This document shows positions 44,902 to 55,171 of a stretch of 64,000 nt of DNA, piece by piece. The notes below the pieces were generated by a model. The model made no database searches and had not been told where the DNA came from. It saw only the letters and a list, made by a program, of their open reading frames with translations. The DNA lies in the NCBI RefSeq assembly GCF_001983955.1, contig NZ_CP019562.1, positions 558,001 through 622,000 of the forward strand. Reading direction: 5' to 3'. The position numbers and the translations under genes were made by a program. Source of the stretch: Streptococcus oralis. GTDB lineage: Bacteria > Bacillota > Bacilli > Lactobacillales > Streptococcaceae. Position 1 is the stretch's first letter; every line of letters starts with the position of its first letter.

Positions 44902-46899
44902 ATGTATGGTTTATTAAAAAAAATATTAGCATGTTCTTCCTTTATCTTGATAACCCTTGTCGGTCTTCTCTTTGTTTACCACTATAAGAGTGAATTGTTG
45001 GGAGGTTATAGTCAGAAAGTTGAGGTTGTGAGTTCGACTAGTTCCATTGCTACAGATTTACAGAAAATTGCAGAAGATACTGGAACTGTTCTGGCGAGGA
45101 GAATAGTAGATGTTAAAGAAAATGAGAGAGGTGAGGTGGAAAACACTTACATTCCTATTGGAGGAGAACTACCAAAAGATTTACCCTTACAAGAAAACCA
45201 AGGACTTATTCAAAATGCTTCATATAATACTCTTTATATTATTGTCAAAGGAAATCTAAGCGCTCAAGATTTGGCAGGCAGATTGATTGAAAAGGGACAT
45301 CAAGCGAATGCTGTGGAAGCAAATTCTGGACTCACCCTCTTAAAATTTCTCTTAGTCTATCCACAAGCTATCATGATAGCCTTTGTTTTTCTAATTTCTT
45401 TTCTTACACTCCTGGTTGCGGACTATATTGTTAATATTCGATCGGTCAGTATCAAGAGAATATCAGGATTAGGTAAGTATCAGATTGCCCTTAGGGGAAT
45501 TTGGAAAGAGAGTCTTTTTTTAGTAGGGAGTGCTAGCATTGTATTTGTACTAGCTATTCTTATACTTATTTTACAAAGAAATGCTACATTACTTGCTATA
45601 GAATTGATTGGATTTCCCTTACTAGCTTGGTTAGTCATTCTACTTTTTCTAAACTTTTTTGCCTCCAATCTGTTTTATCATATCTTACAGAGACAACCGA
45701 TGAACCTATCCCTTAAGGGGAAAGCTCCCTTGCATTTGATTTTTGTTTTGGTTATTGTAACACAGATTTTTTCACTCCTAACGGTTATGTACAGCATTTA
45801 TGGGGTGGTGGATATGACTAGAAAAGTGAGAACTTTGGAAGAAGGGAAGCAAGCGTGGACACAATATCCTAGCTATTTTGCGACTCATGGTCTTGATACA
45901 GGAGAGGAGAAAGTTGATAAAGAAAGAGTACAGGCATTTTACGGTGACTTAGTCTCAAAAACTGAGCCACTATACATTGGAACTACTTTAGATTATATTG
46001 CTATGTCTAGTAATTCTCAGAAAAACTCTGATTATCCAACTTCTGAAAATATTTCAAATCAACTAAAAGTTAATCGAAAGTTCATTAAGCAAAGTGGTCT
46101 TCAACTAAACACAGAAGGACAAGCTTTCTTTGAACAAATGGGAGACTTTGATCGTTTGATTTTAATTCCAAAGAGTAAGGAAAATAAGATTGAGGATTTG
46201 AAAAAGGTTTGGTCTCGGTTTGTTCAAAAGGGATTTGCACCCGATAATGCACCAATTAGGAAAAATCATCCAGATGAAAGAGTGGAAGTTGCGACTTATG
46301 AGGGAGGAGAAAACCTCTTTATCTATCCGATTTTTACTTCTGTACATTACTTAGTTAATCGAGATAGTTTTGTTCACGATCCGATTATTATCGTGTATGG
46401 ATCTGCTTATGAAAGACAAGAAGTTGCAGGGTTTGATATATCAAACTATGTTTTTGACCATCCTGAGCAAGTCAGGGAAATTATAAAACAGTATAAAATG
46501 ACAGCACATATCGGAAGCTTTACTAATGGTCTTTATTCTTTTGAGTCAAAAATCCAACAGGTGACAGTGGAAAGATTGTTACTCTTGATTGCGTCGTGCA
46601 TTAGTCTAGCTACTTCCATCTTGTTGATGATTTTGTTAAATACACTTTATTTTTATCAAGGGCGTAAGACTTATTTTATTGAACGTTTAGCAGGAAAATC
46701 TCTTATTGTGATTCATCATTTTTACTTGCTTACCTTGATGTGTGGTTACTTTTTATTAGCAGGTTTGGCTACTTTCTTACATCTCCCAATCTTGGTTACG
46801 TTATTTCCTATTTTTATGGCTGTTGGTTTTCTTGCACTCTTTTTCTTTCAATTAAGACAACACCAAACAAGTAGTATCTTGTATCTGAAAGGAGGGTAA
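44902..46899 (+). CDS. bacteriocin-associated integral membrane protein (DUF1430)
   Basis: A 665-residue membrane protein. One N-terminal helix (about 8-27) is followed by an extracellular domain. Three or four helices span about 150-300 (including a VADYIVNIRSVSIKRISGLGKYQIALRG coupling segment, quoted as family-like). A large second extracellular domain covers about 310-555, and three C-terminal helices about 560-660. This MacB/FtsX-like topology with two membrane blocks matches the DUF1430 family linked to lactococcin 972 loci. With the next gene it would form an export or immunity pump. AAAGGAG precedes the ATG. Confidence 0.88.
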   Translation: MYGLLKKILACSSFILITLVGLLFVYHYKSELLGGYSQKVEVVSSTSSIATDLQKIAEDTGTVLARRIVDVKENERGEVENTYIPIGGELPKDLPLQENQGLIQNASYNTLYIIVKGNLSAQDLAGRLIEKGHQANAVEANSGLTLLKFLLVYPQAIMIAFVFLISFLTLLVADYIVNIRSVSIKRISGLGKYQIALRGIWKESLFLVGSASIVFVLAILILILQRNATLLAIELIGFPLLAWLVILLFLNFFASNLFYHILQRQPMNLSLKGKAPLHLIFVLVIVTQIFSLLTVMYSIYGVVDMTRKVRTLEEGKQAWTQYPSYFATHGLDTGEEKVDKERVQAFYGDLVSKTEPLYIGTTLDYIAMSSNSQKNSDYPTSENISNQLKVNRKFIKQSGLQLNTEGQAFFEQMGDFDRLILIPKSKENKIEDLKKVWSRFVQKGFAPDNAPIRKNHPDERVEVATYEGGENLFIYPIFTSVHYLVNRDSFVHDPIIIVYGSAYERQEVAGFDISNYVFDHPEQVREIIKQYKMTAHIGSFTNGLYSFESKIQQVTVERLLLLIASCISLATSILLMILLNTLYFYQGRKTYFIERLAGKSLIVIHHFYLLTLMCGYFLLAGLATFLHLPILVTLFPIFMAVGFLALFFFQLRQHQTSSILYLKGG

Positions 46900-46900
46900 T

Positions 46901-47536
46901 ATGATTGAGTTAAGAGATATTCAAAAGACATTTGATGGACATGTTGTTCTTCGTGATTATTCTTATCAGTTTTGTGAAGGGAAATCTTATGCCTTGATAG
47001 GAGAATCAGGTGCTGGTAAGACAACTTTGTTAAATATCATTGGAAAGCTAGAAACAGCTCAAAATGGTACAGTAGAAATAAATGGCATTGACCTTAGAAA
47101 GATAAAGGAAAAAACTTATTTTAAAGATTTTGTTAGCTATCTTTTTCAAAATTATGGATTAATTGAAAACAGGAGTATTAAAGATAATTTGGAGTTGGCT
47201 TTTATTGGCAAGAAACTTTCCAGAAAAGATAAAGAGGAACAAATGTGTGAAGCATTAAAAAAGGTTCATCTCCAGCTTGATTTGAATCGGAAAATTTATT
47301 CTCTATCTGGTGGGGAAGCCCAACGTGTTGCCATAGCTAAAGTCATGCTAAAGGATTCTCCAATTGTACTTGCGGATGAACCTACGGCTTCGTTGGATGA
47401 AAAAAATAGCCGAGAGATTATTGATTTGATTCTTGGGTTACAAAATGAAAAACGTATTATTATCATTGCAACTCATGATAAAAGCGTTTATGAGCGTTTA
47501 GATGAAGTGATAGTGGTAAGAAAGGAGCAGAAATGA
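46901..47536 (+). CDS. bacteriocin ABC transporter ATP-binding protein (lactococcin 972 group)
   Basis: A 211-residue MacB/LolD-type ATPase. Walker A GESGAGKTT (residues about 36-44), Q-loop YLFQNYGLI, signature LSGGEAQRVAIA, Walker B IVLADEPTASLD, switch His in ATHDK. The family-typical lack of a C-terminal extension suits a partner of the DUF1430 permease. GGAGG overlaps the end of the permease gene one base upstream, and the ATGA overlap with the next gene continues the coupling. Confidence 0.92.
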   Translation: MIELRDIQKTFDGHVVLRDYSYQFCEGKSYALIGESGAGKTTLLNIIGKLETAQNGTVEINGIDLRKIKEKTYFKDFVSYLFQNYGLIENRSIKDNLELAFIGKKLSRKDKEEQMCEALKKVHLQLDLNRKIYSLSGGEAQRVAIAKVMLKDSPIVLADEPTASLDEKNSREIIDLILGLQNEKRIIIIATHDKSVYERLDEVIVVRKEQK

Positions 47537-47724
47537 AAAATCGATTTAGTTTGACGCTTATCTTTTTTCAGGTAATGATAGCGGGCTCCTCTCTTTTTGT
47601 TATCCTAACTCAGTTTGGTTTACTTCGTCAACCTGTAAAAATCATCATACAGATGATCTGTCTTTTTAGTTTTTTATCTGTATGTATTACTATCTACAAT
47701 TATGTTCGTGAAGAAAAGGATTAA
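47533..47724 (+). CDS. small two-helix membrane protein, candidate immunity factor
   Basis: A 63-residue protein overlapping the ATPase gene by 4 nt. Two hydrophobic helices (about 6-26 and 34-55) flanked by basic and acidic ends (MKNRFSL, YVREEKD). AAAGGAG lies just upstream. No homologue recognised. Last gene of the bacteriocin operon; position and topology suggest self-protection or a transporter accessory, but this is inference. Confidence 0.65.
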   Translation: MKNRFSLTLIFFQVMIAGSSLFVILTQFGLLRQPVKIIIQMICLFSFLSVCITIYNYVREEKD

Positions 47725-47764
47725 AAGATACTGTTTTTATGAATGACTGTATGATAGTTTTAAT

Positions 47765-47845
47765 GTTCAACCTGATTGGGGAACGGAATCGCTACTAGTT
47801 AAAGGCCCTGCTGGTTTAGTGATTGATTTTTATCGTATGAAATAG
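47765..47845 (+). pseudogene. 3' fragment of a second VOC gene copy
   Basis: Translates to DWGTESLLVKGPAGLVIDFYRMK and stop, matching the end of the VOC protein at 43942 with one substitution (Ser to Ala) but several synonymous base changes. No start codon or upstream part is present. It marks the right edge of the bacteriocin insertion. Confidence 0.85.
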
Positions 47846-47937
47846 GGCGCGTAGTCATTTGACGTTAACCTTAGCTATTTTTAAAACAGAAATTGAGAAT
47901 GTGAATTATTAAAAGATCGGAGCAATCCGGTCTTTTT
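47774..47937 (+). repeat. 165-bp direct repeat, right copy
   Basis: Right-hand copy of 44218-44382, including the terminator. The two copies enclose about 3.4 kb that holds exactly the bacteriocin operon and its promoter. Confidence 0.95.
47911..47937 (+). terminator. terminator, copy C
   Basis: Third identical 27-nt hairpin; terminates the bacteriocin operon. Confidence 0.85.
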
Positions 47938-48002
47938 CTGTTTCCTCTTTCTTATCACAAGATTGTGATAGTTTACATCTTCATAACAAAAGCTACAAAG
48001 TC

Positions 48003-48031
48003 TTGATTGTTTTGAAAAAAGATTATAAAAT
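48003..48031 (+). promoter_or_regulatory. SemiSWEET promoter
   Basis: TTGATT, 17-nt spacer, TAAAAT. Confidence 0.5.
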
Positions 48032-48062
48032 ATGATTCATAAAAATGAAAGAGGTTTTGAAA

Positions 48063-48323
48063 ATGTCTGAAAAACAAATGAAAATTTTGGGTTGGGTAGC
48101 GACCTTCATGTCCGTTATGATGTATGTCTCTTACTTCCCACAAATCATGAACAACTTGGCTGGTCAAAAAGGCAACTTCATCCAACCCTTAGTCGCAGCC
48201 ATCAACTGTAGTCTATGGGTTTATTACGGTCTTTTCAAGAAAGAAAGAGATATTCCCCTTGCGGCTGCTAATGCGCCAGGTATCGTTTTTGGCCTAGTAA
48301 CAGCTATCACAGCTTTGATTTAA
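48063..48323 (+). CDS. SemiSWEET family sugar transporter
   Basis: An 86-residue, three-helix PQ-loop protein. The PQ motif is in YVSYFPQIMNNL (residues 26-27), and the conserved Asn of the substrate site lies in AAINCSLWVYYGL. SemiSWEETs work as homodimers, letting sugars equilibrate across the membrane. Start 48063 (MSEKQMK) gives the usual length and has AGAGG 7-8 nt upstream; an in-frame ATG 18 nt earlier lacks an RBS. The gene next to it encodes a glucosidase. Confidence 0.88.
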   Translation: MSEKQMKILGWVATFMSVMMYVSYFPQIMNNLAGQKGNFIQPLVAAINCSLWVYYGLFKKERDIPLAAANAPGIVFGLVTAITALI

Positions 48324-48325
48324 AA

Positions 48326-48350
48326 GAAGACTGGTTTCAGTCTTTTTTTC
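48326..48350 (+). terminator. terminator
   Basis: GAAGACTG-GTTT-CAGTCTTTTTTTC just after the stop. Confidence 0.85.
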
Positions 48351-48433
48351 GTATATAAAAGTAAGTTTAGTGCTATCATTATCCAGAGAGTTCAAAACTT
48401 TTTGCCTCCTTTTTAGTATAATAGAAGTAATAA

Positions 48434-49891
<1,458 letters not shown>

Positions 49892-49952
49892 AGCACATTT
49901 GTTCACTATTTTTATAAAATCTTCTCCCTACTTTATAAGATGTGAAAAAGAG

Positions 49953-49981
49953 TTCAATTAGATGGAGCTTTTTGCTATAAT
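49953..49981 (+). promoter_or_regulatory. manA promoter
   Basis: TTCAAT, 17-nt spacer, TATAAT preceded by TGC (extended -10). Confidence 0.6.
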
Positions 49982-50011
49982 GAGGGGAGAAAAATCAGAC
50001 AGGAGAATATG

Positions 50012-50956
50012 ATGTCAGAACCATTATTTTTACAATCAGTTATGCAAGAAAAAATTTGGGGTGGAACCAAGCTACGTGATGAGTTTGGCTACGACATCCC
50101 AAGTGAAAAAATAGGAGAATATTGGGCCATCTCAGCCCATCCAAATGGCGTTTCAAAGGTGGCCAATGGTCGTTTTGAGGGAACAGACCTTGCTACTTTG
50201 TATGCGGAACATCGTGAATTGTTTGGTAACCGTCCAGAACCTGTGTTTCCACTATTGACCAAGATTCTCGATGCTAATGACTGGCTCAGCGTCCAAGTTC
50301 ACCCAGACGATGCCTATGGATTAGAACATGAAGGCGAGCTCGGAAAAACAGAGTGCTGGTATATCATCGCAGCAGACGAAGGTTCAGAGATTATCTATGG
50401 TCACAATGCCAAATCAAAAGAAGAACTTCGCCAGCAAATTGAGGATAAGAACTGGGATGCGCTGTTGACAAAAGTGCCAGTCAAGGCTGGTGATTTCTTC
50501 TATGTACCAAGCGGAACCATGCACGCTATTGGAGCAGGTATCTTGATTCTTGAAACTCAGCAGTCTAGCGATACCACCTACCGTGTTTATGACTTTGACC
50601 GCAAGGACGACAAGGGCAACTTGCGTGAACTTCACCTTGAAAAATCTATCGATGTTTTAAACATTGGAGAGCCTGCCAATAGCCGTCCTGTAACTATCAA
50701 AGCAGATGATCTACGTTCCACTCTCCTTGTATCCAGCGAGTTCTTCGCAGTTTACAAGTGGGAAATCACTGGCAAAGTTGACTTTGAAAAGACAGCTGAC
50801 TACAGCCTGTTCAGTGTCTTAGCTGGTCAAGGCCAACTAACTGTTGACGGGAAAAACTATCCAATCCAAAAAGGCAGCCACTTTATCCTACCAAGTGATG
50901 TTGAAACTTGGACCCTAGAAGGGCAAGGTTTGGAATTGATTGTAAGCCATCCATAA
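50012..50956 (+). CDS. manA: mannose-6-phosphate isomerase, class I
   Basis: A 314-residue zinc-dependent cupin isomerase that interconverts mannose-6-P and fructose-6-P. Motifs: IWGGTKLRDEFGY at the start, LSVQVHPDD with metal-binding Gln/His near residue 97, KTECWYII with the metal Glu, and FFYVPSGTMHAIGAGILILETQQSSDTTYRVYD (given as family landmarks: PSGTMHAIG, ETQQSSDTTYR). Two adjacent ATGs (50009, 50012) are possible; the second gives better spacing to AGGAGA. Monocistronic. Confidence 0.94.
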   Translation: MSEPLFLQSVMQEKIWGGTKLRDEFGYDIPSEKIGEYWAISAHPNGVSKVANGRFEGTDLATLYAEHRELFGNRPEPVFPLLTKILDANDWLSVQVHPDDAYGLEHEGELGKTECWYIIAADEGSEIIYGHNAKSKEELRQQIEDKNWDALLTKVPVKAGDFFYVPSGTMHAIGAGILILETQQSSDTTYRVYDFDRKDDKGNLRELHLEKSIDVLNIGEPANSRPVTIKADDLRSTLLVSSEFFAVYKWEITGKVDFEKTADYSLFSVLAGQGQLTVDGKNYPIQKGSHFILPSDVETWTLEGQGLELIVSHP

Positions 50957-50957
50957 A

Positions 50958-50998
50958 AAAAGAAAGGGCCTGAGTTTACTACTCAAGTCCTTTTTAAT
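50958..50998. terminator. bidirectional terminator
   Basis: AAAGAAAGGGCCTGAGT and ACTCAAGTCCTTTTT form a stem between convergent manA and the symporter gene. Confidence 0.75.
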
Positions 50999-52338
50999 TA
51001 CATAAATTGGGCGATAAAAACCACAATGATGATAATAGGAATGATGAAACGAAGGAGGAAAAGCCAGACTTGGAAAAGTCCTTGTTTCCATGCTCTTTCA
51101 TCAAGATGGAGTTCCTCCATGGCAAGGGCCTTTTTAAAGATATAGCCAGTAAAAAGAGACAGACAGAGAGCCCCAAATGGCATGAGGAGATTGGAAACCA
51201 AGAAATCCATAGCATCAAAGAAAGTCTTTCCAAAAATGTGAACATCAGCCATGACTCCGTAGGATAGGGCTGAAGGAATTCCAAAGCCAAAGGTCAAGAT
51301 TCCCAAAATCACACTCCACTTAGCCCGCTTGCTGTTATCCTGATTGGTGATATTGCCCACATTGATTTCCAGCATAACGACAGAAGAAGTGACCGTCGCA
51401 AAGAGGAAGAGCAAGAGGAAAAGGATGTAAAAAATGGTTCCAAAGGGCATCTTGTCAAAGAGTTGGGGCAAGACGATAAAGAGCAAGCTAGGTCCCCCTT
51501 CAGACTGAATATTGAAGGCTGACATGGCTGGGAAAATGGCTAGTCCCGCCATGATGGATACCGATATGTTCATGGCTACGATGGAAATCCCTGACTGGAC
51601 CAGATTGGTTTTCTTGTTCAAGTAGGAAGCATAGGTCAGCATGGCTGTCACCCCTAGTGAGAGGGCAAAGAAAGATTGACCCAGAGCATAGAGGAGACCA
51701 GCGCTGGTTAGTTTTGAAAAGTCTGGTTTGAGGAAGTAAAGAACGCCTTCCATGGCATTTGGTAAGCTTAGCGAGCGCCCAATGATCACGACAAAAATGA
51801 TAAAGAGCAGAGGCATCATAACTTTTGAGGCTCTTTCAATCCCTTTTTGAACTCCACGTGATACAATAAAGATATTCAACAAGATAAAGGCAGCTTGTGC
51901 GCCAAGGGCAATGGCTGGATTTGAAATGATTGAAGTAAATAACTGAGCATAATCACCCGTTCCACCAAGCTGGAACAATTTCCCAAACTCAATGCCTAGA
52001 TAGACTAAAATCCATCCCCCTATAACACTATAGAAGGAGAGAAGGATGAAGAGGGCAAAGGCACCAATCCAACCGATAGAATTGTATTTGCTATTGTTGC
52101 CAAGTTTTCCAAAGGTTTTGATAGCAGAGACGCCAGCACTACGGCCAAGGGCAAACTCAGCAAGCAGGAGCGGGAAACCGATTAAAATGGTAGAAATAAG
52201 AAAGACTAGTAAAAAGCCTCCACCGCCATTAGCAGCAGTCATGTAGGGAAATTTCCAAACGGCTCCAAGTCCGATGGCTGAACCAGCAGATGCTAGGATA
52301 AAGCCTAGTTTCGAGCCCCATTGCGATTTTTCTGACAT
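50998..52338 (-). CDS. sodium:neurotransmitter symporter family (SNF) transporter
   Basis: A 446-residue LeuT-fold transporter with about eleven to twelve helices. The signature GFILASAGSAIGLGAVWKFPY near residues 11-31 holds the sodium and substrate contacts of helix 1. FFALSLGVTAMLTYASYL is the helix 6-7 region. Substrates are usually amino acids. Start at 52338 (MSEKSQWG) fits the family; the longer frame upstream runs through an attenuator-like hairpin. GGAG is 10 nt upstream. Confidence 0.9.
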   Translation of the reverse strand: MSEKSQWGSKLGFILASAGSAIGLGAVWKFPYMTAANGGGGFLLVFLISTILIGFPLLLAEFALGRSAGVSAIKTFGKLGNNSKYNSIGWIGAFALFILLSFYSVIGGWILVYLGIEFGKLFQLGGTGDYAQLFTSIISNPAIALGAQAAFILLNIFIVSRGVQKGIERASKVMMPLLFIIFVVIIGRSLSLPNAMEGVLYFLKPDFSKLTSAGLLYALGQSFFALSLGVTAMLTYASYLNKKTNLVQSGISIVAMNISVSIMAGLAIFPAMSAFNIQSEGGPSLLFIVLPQLFDKMPFGTIFYILFLLLFLFATVTSSVVMLEINVGNITNQDNSKRAKWSVILGILTFGFGIPSALSYGVMADVHIFGKTFFDAMDFLVSNLLMPFGALCLSLFTGYIFKKALAMEELHLDERAWKQGLFQVWLFLLRFIIPIIIIVVFIAQFM

Positions 52339-52364
52339 AGTTGAACTCCGATCTCGTTTTTTAA

Positions 52365-52398
52365 AATAAGAAAAGGCTACTTGAGTTGTCAAATAGCC
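52365..52398 (-). terminator. leader attenuator of the symporter gene
   Basis: On the minus strand GGGCTA / TAGCC stem with a 14-15 nt loop, then TTTTCTTATTTT, inside the leader between the promoter and the start. A second hairpin (AAGGCTC-ATAAA-GAGCC) lies just before it and could be an alternative fold. Confidence 0.5.
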
Positions 52399-52448
52399 CT
52401 CTCTCAATGGCTCTTTATGAGCCTTCTGTTTGATTGATAGACTTGACT

Positions 52449-52477
52449 ATCCTATCATGTTTTCTAAGGTCTGTCAA
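52449..52477 (-). promoter_or_regulatory. symporter promoter
   Basis: Minus-strand TTGACA, 17-nt spacer, TAGGAT. Leader of about 105 nt. Confidence 0.65.
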
Positions 52478-52538
52478 GAAAACCATTTTCAAGTTTTCAC
52501 ACCTTTCCCAAAAAGTTAAAAATTTTTCGTAAAAACGC

Positions 52539-52569
52539 TTGACTCTGACCTAAGGGGAGGGGTTATACT
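52539..52569 (+). promoter_or_regulatory. MerR-type promoter, 19-bp spacer
   Basis: TTGACT and TATACT separated by 19 nt, with the interrupted dyad GACCTAAGGGGAGGGGT filling the spacer. Over-long spacers of this kind are the hallmark of promoters activated by MerR-family DNA twisting, so the downstream regulator probably controls itself. Confidence 0.75.
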
Positions 52570-52578
52570 ATCAATGTA

Positions 52579-52685
52579 ATACTCTTCGAAAATCAACTTC
52601 AAACCACGTCAGCGTCGCCTTACCGTACTCAAGTACAGCTTGCGGCTAGCTTCCTAGTTTGCTCTTTGATTTTCATTGAGTATAA
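52579..52685 (+). repeat. BOX element (boxA-boxC, no boxB)
   Basis: Begins AATACTCTTCGAAAATC and contains CCACGTCAGCGTCGCCTTACC (boxA, quoted in part) and GCTTGCGGCTAGCTTCC (boxC). It ends CTTTGATTTTCATTGAGTAT. These are the conserved parts of the pneumococcal BOX repeat without the boxB unit. It lies between the promoter and the Shine-Dalgarno of the regulator gene. Confidence 0.93.
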
Positions 52686-52695
52686 GGAGGAAATC

Positions 52696-53436
52696 ATGTA
52701 CCATATAAAAGAAGCTGCGCAGCTTTCAGGTGTCTCTGTCAAGACCCTGCACCATTACGATAAGATAGGGCTCTTGGTTCCCTTAAAGTCGGAAAACGGC
52801 TATCGAACCTATAGTCAGGAGGATTTGGAACGCCTTCAAGTCATTCTTTACTACAAATATCTAGGCTTTTCTTTAGAAAAAATAGCAGAGCTGTTAAAGG
52901 AAGAAAGGACAGATTTATTGCCCCATTTGACTAGGCAGTTGGATTATCTAACTCGAGAAAGGAAACACCTGGATACCTTGATTTCCACCTTGCAAAAAAC
53001 CATTCAAGAACAAAAAGGAGAAAGAAAAATGACCATTGAGGAAAAATTTACTGGATTTAGCTATCAAGACAATCAAAAATACCACCAAGAAGCGGTAGAG
53101 AAGTATGGACAGGAAGTCATGGGCCAAGCGCTTGAACGCCAAAAAGGTCGCGAAGAAGAGGCCACAGCCGCCTTTAACCAAGTTTTTCAAGCCTTGGCAC
53201 AAAACCTTCAAGCTGGTCTGCCTGCAACAGCAGCCGAAAACCAAGAGCAAGCAGCTAAACTCTTGCAAGCTATTCGTACTTATGGATTTGACTGCTCTAT
53301 TGAGGTATTCGGTCATATCGGTAAAGGCTACGTCTACAACCCAGAGTTTAAGGAAAACATTGACAAATTTGGACCTGGTACAGCCCAGTACACATCAGAT
53401 GTCATTGCTACTTACGTTCAGACAAATGCAGAATAA
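52696..53436 (+). CDS. MerR-family regulator with TipAS ligand-binding domain
   Basis: A 246-residue TipA/Mta-like activator. MerR winged helix at 1-70 (MYHIKEAAQLSGVSVKTLHHYDKIGLL, in part), dimerisation coiled coil at about 72-110, and a C-terminal TipAS domain (about 112-246) that in relatives binds thiopeptides or other drugs. AAGGAGG borders the BOX element 6 nt before the ATG at 52696. A second strong Shine-Dalgarno (AAGGAG, 8 nt) precedes in-frame Met112 at 53029, exactly at the domain boundary, so a free TipAS domain may also be made. Longer in-frame start at 52666 lies inside the BOX and is rejected. Confidence 0.92.
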   Translation: MYHIKEAAQLSGVSVKTLHHYDKIGLLVPLKSENGYRTYSQEDLERLQVILYYKYLGFSLEKIAELLKEERTDLLPHLTRQLDYLTRERKHLDTLISTLQKTIQEQKGERKMTIEEKFTGFSYQDNQKYHQEAVEKYGQEVMGQALERQKGREEEATAAFNQVFQALAQNLQAGLPATAAENQEQAAKLLQAIRTYGFDCSIEVFGHIGKGYVYNPEFKENIDKFGPGTAQYTSDVIATYVQTNAE

Positions 53437-53467
53437 ATAGGCTAGGAATTTCCTAGCCTATTTTTTA
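53437..53467. terminator. bidirectional terminator
   Basis: ATAGGCTAGGAA-TTTCCTAGCCTAT with T-runs both ways, between convergent genes. Confidence 0.9.
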
Positions 53468-53920
53468 CTTTAAGTCATAAAGCCAGTCGTCACCATCTTT
53501 GTAGTAAAAGAATTCACTGAGATCATCTTCCAAAAAAACACGAAGCATATCAGACATATCATCAGTAGCAAGTTTTAGATGAGACAGATTGTCAAAATCC
53601 TCCCACCAAACCTTTCCTTCGTCTGAAGACTGGAGTTCACCAGTAAAGTGTTCTGTCTTGTAAAAAAGGACTACATAACGATAATCCTTGTCATCGTACC
53701 AGTTTTTGATACCACAGAGTTGGGGTTTGGAAATGGTCAGACCAGTTTCTTCTTTCACTTCACGAATGACAGCATCGACAAAGGATTCGCCACGTTCAAC
53801 ATGACCACCAGGAAAAGTAATGCCAGGCCAGTCAGGGCTAACTCTGTCTTGGACCAGAACCTTGTCCCCGTTTTTAATCATGCACATGTTGACAAATTCA
53901 ACTGATTCTCTTCTGTTCAT
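53465..53920 (-). CDS. Nudix hydrolase (MutT-like)
   Basis: A 151-residue Nudix protein. The box GGHVERGESFVDAVIREVKEETGL (pattern GX5EX7REVXEEXG, residues about 38-60) is complete, and PGITFPGG precedes it. It probably hydrolyses an oxidised or non-canonical nucleoside diphosphate-X substrate, possibly 8-oxo-dGTP, which would suit a peroxide-producing organism. It follows the flavoprotein gene on the minus strand after 18 nt and is probably co-transcribed with it. Confidence 0.9.
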   Translation of the reverse strand: MNRRESVEFVNMCMIKNGDKVLVQDRVSPDWPGITFPGGHVERGESFVDAVIREVKEETGLTISKPQLCGIKNWYDDKDYRYVVLFYKTEHFTGELQSSDEGKVWWEDFDNLSHLKLATDDMSDMLRVFLEDDLSEFFYYKDGDDWLYDLK

Positions 53921-53938
53921 TTTTCACAACCTTTGATT

Positions 53939-55171
<1,233 letters not shown>

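Noticed and set aside
44383..47773. Insertion sequence or integrative element
   Set aside because: No transposase, integrase or terminal inverted repeats were found around the bacteriocin genes.
52666..52695. Earlier start for the MerR regulator
   Set aside because: It lies inside the BOX element and before the AAGGAGG that sets the start at 52696.
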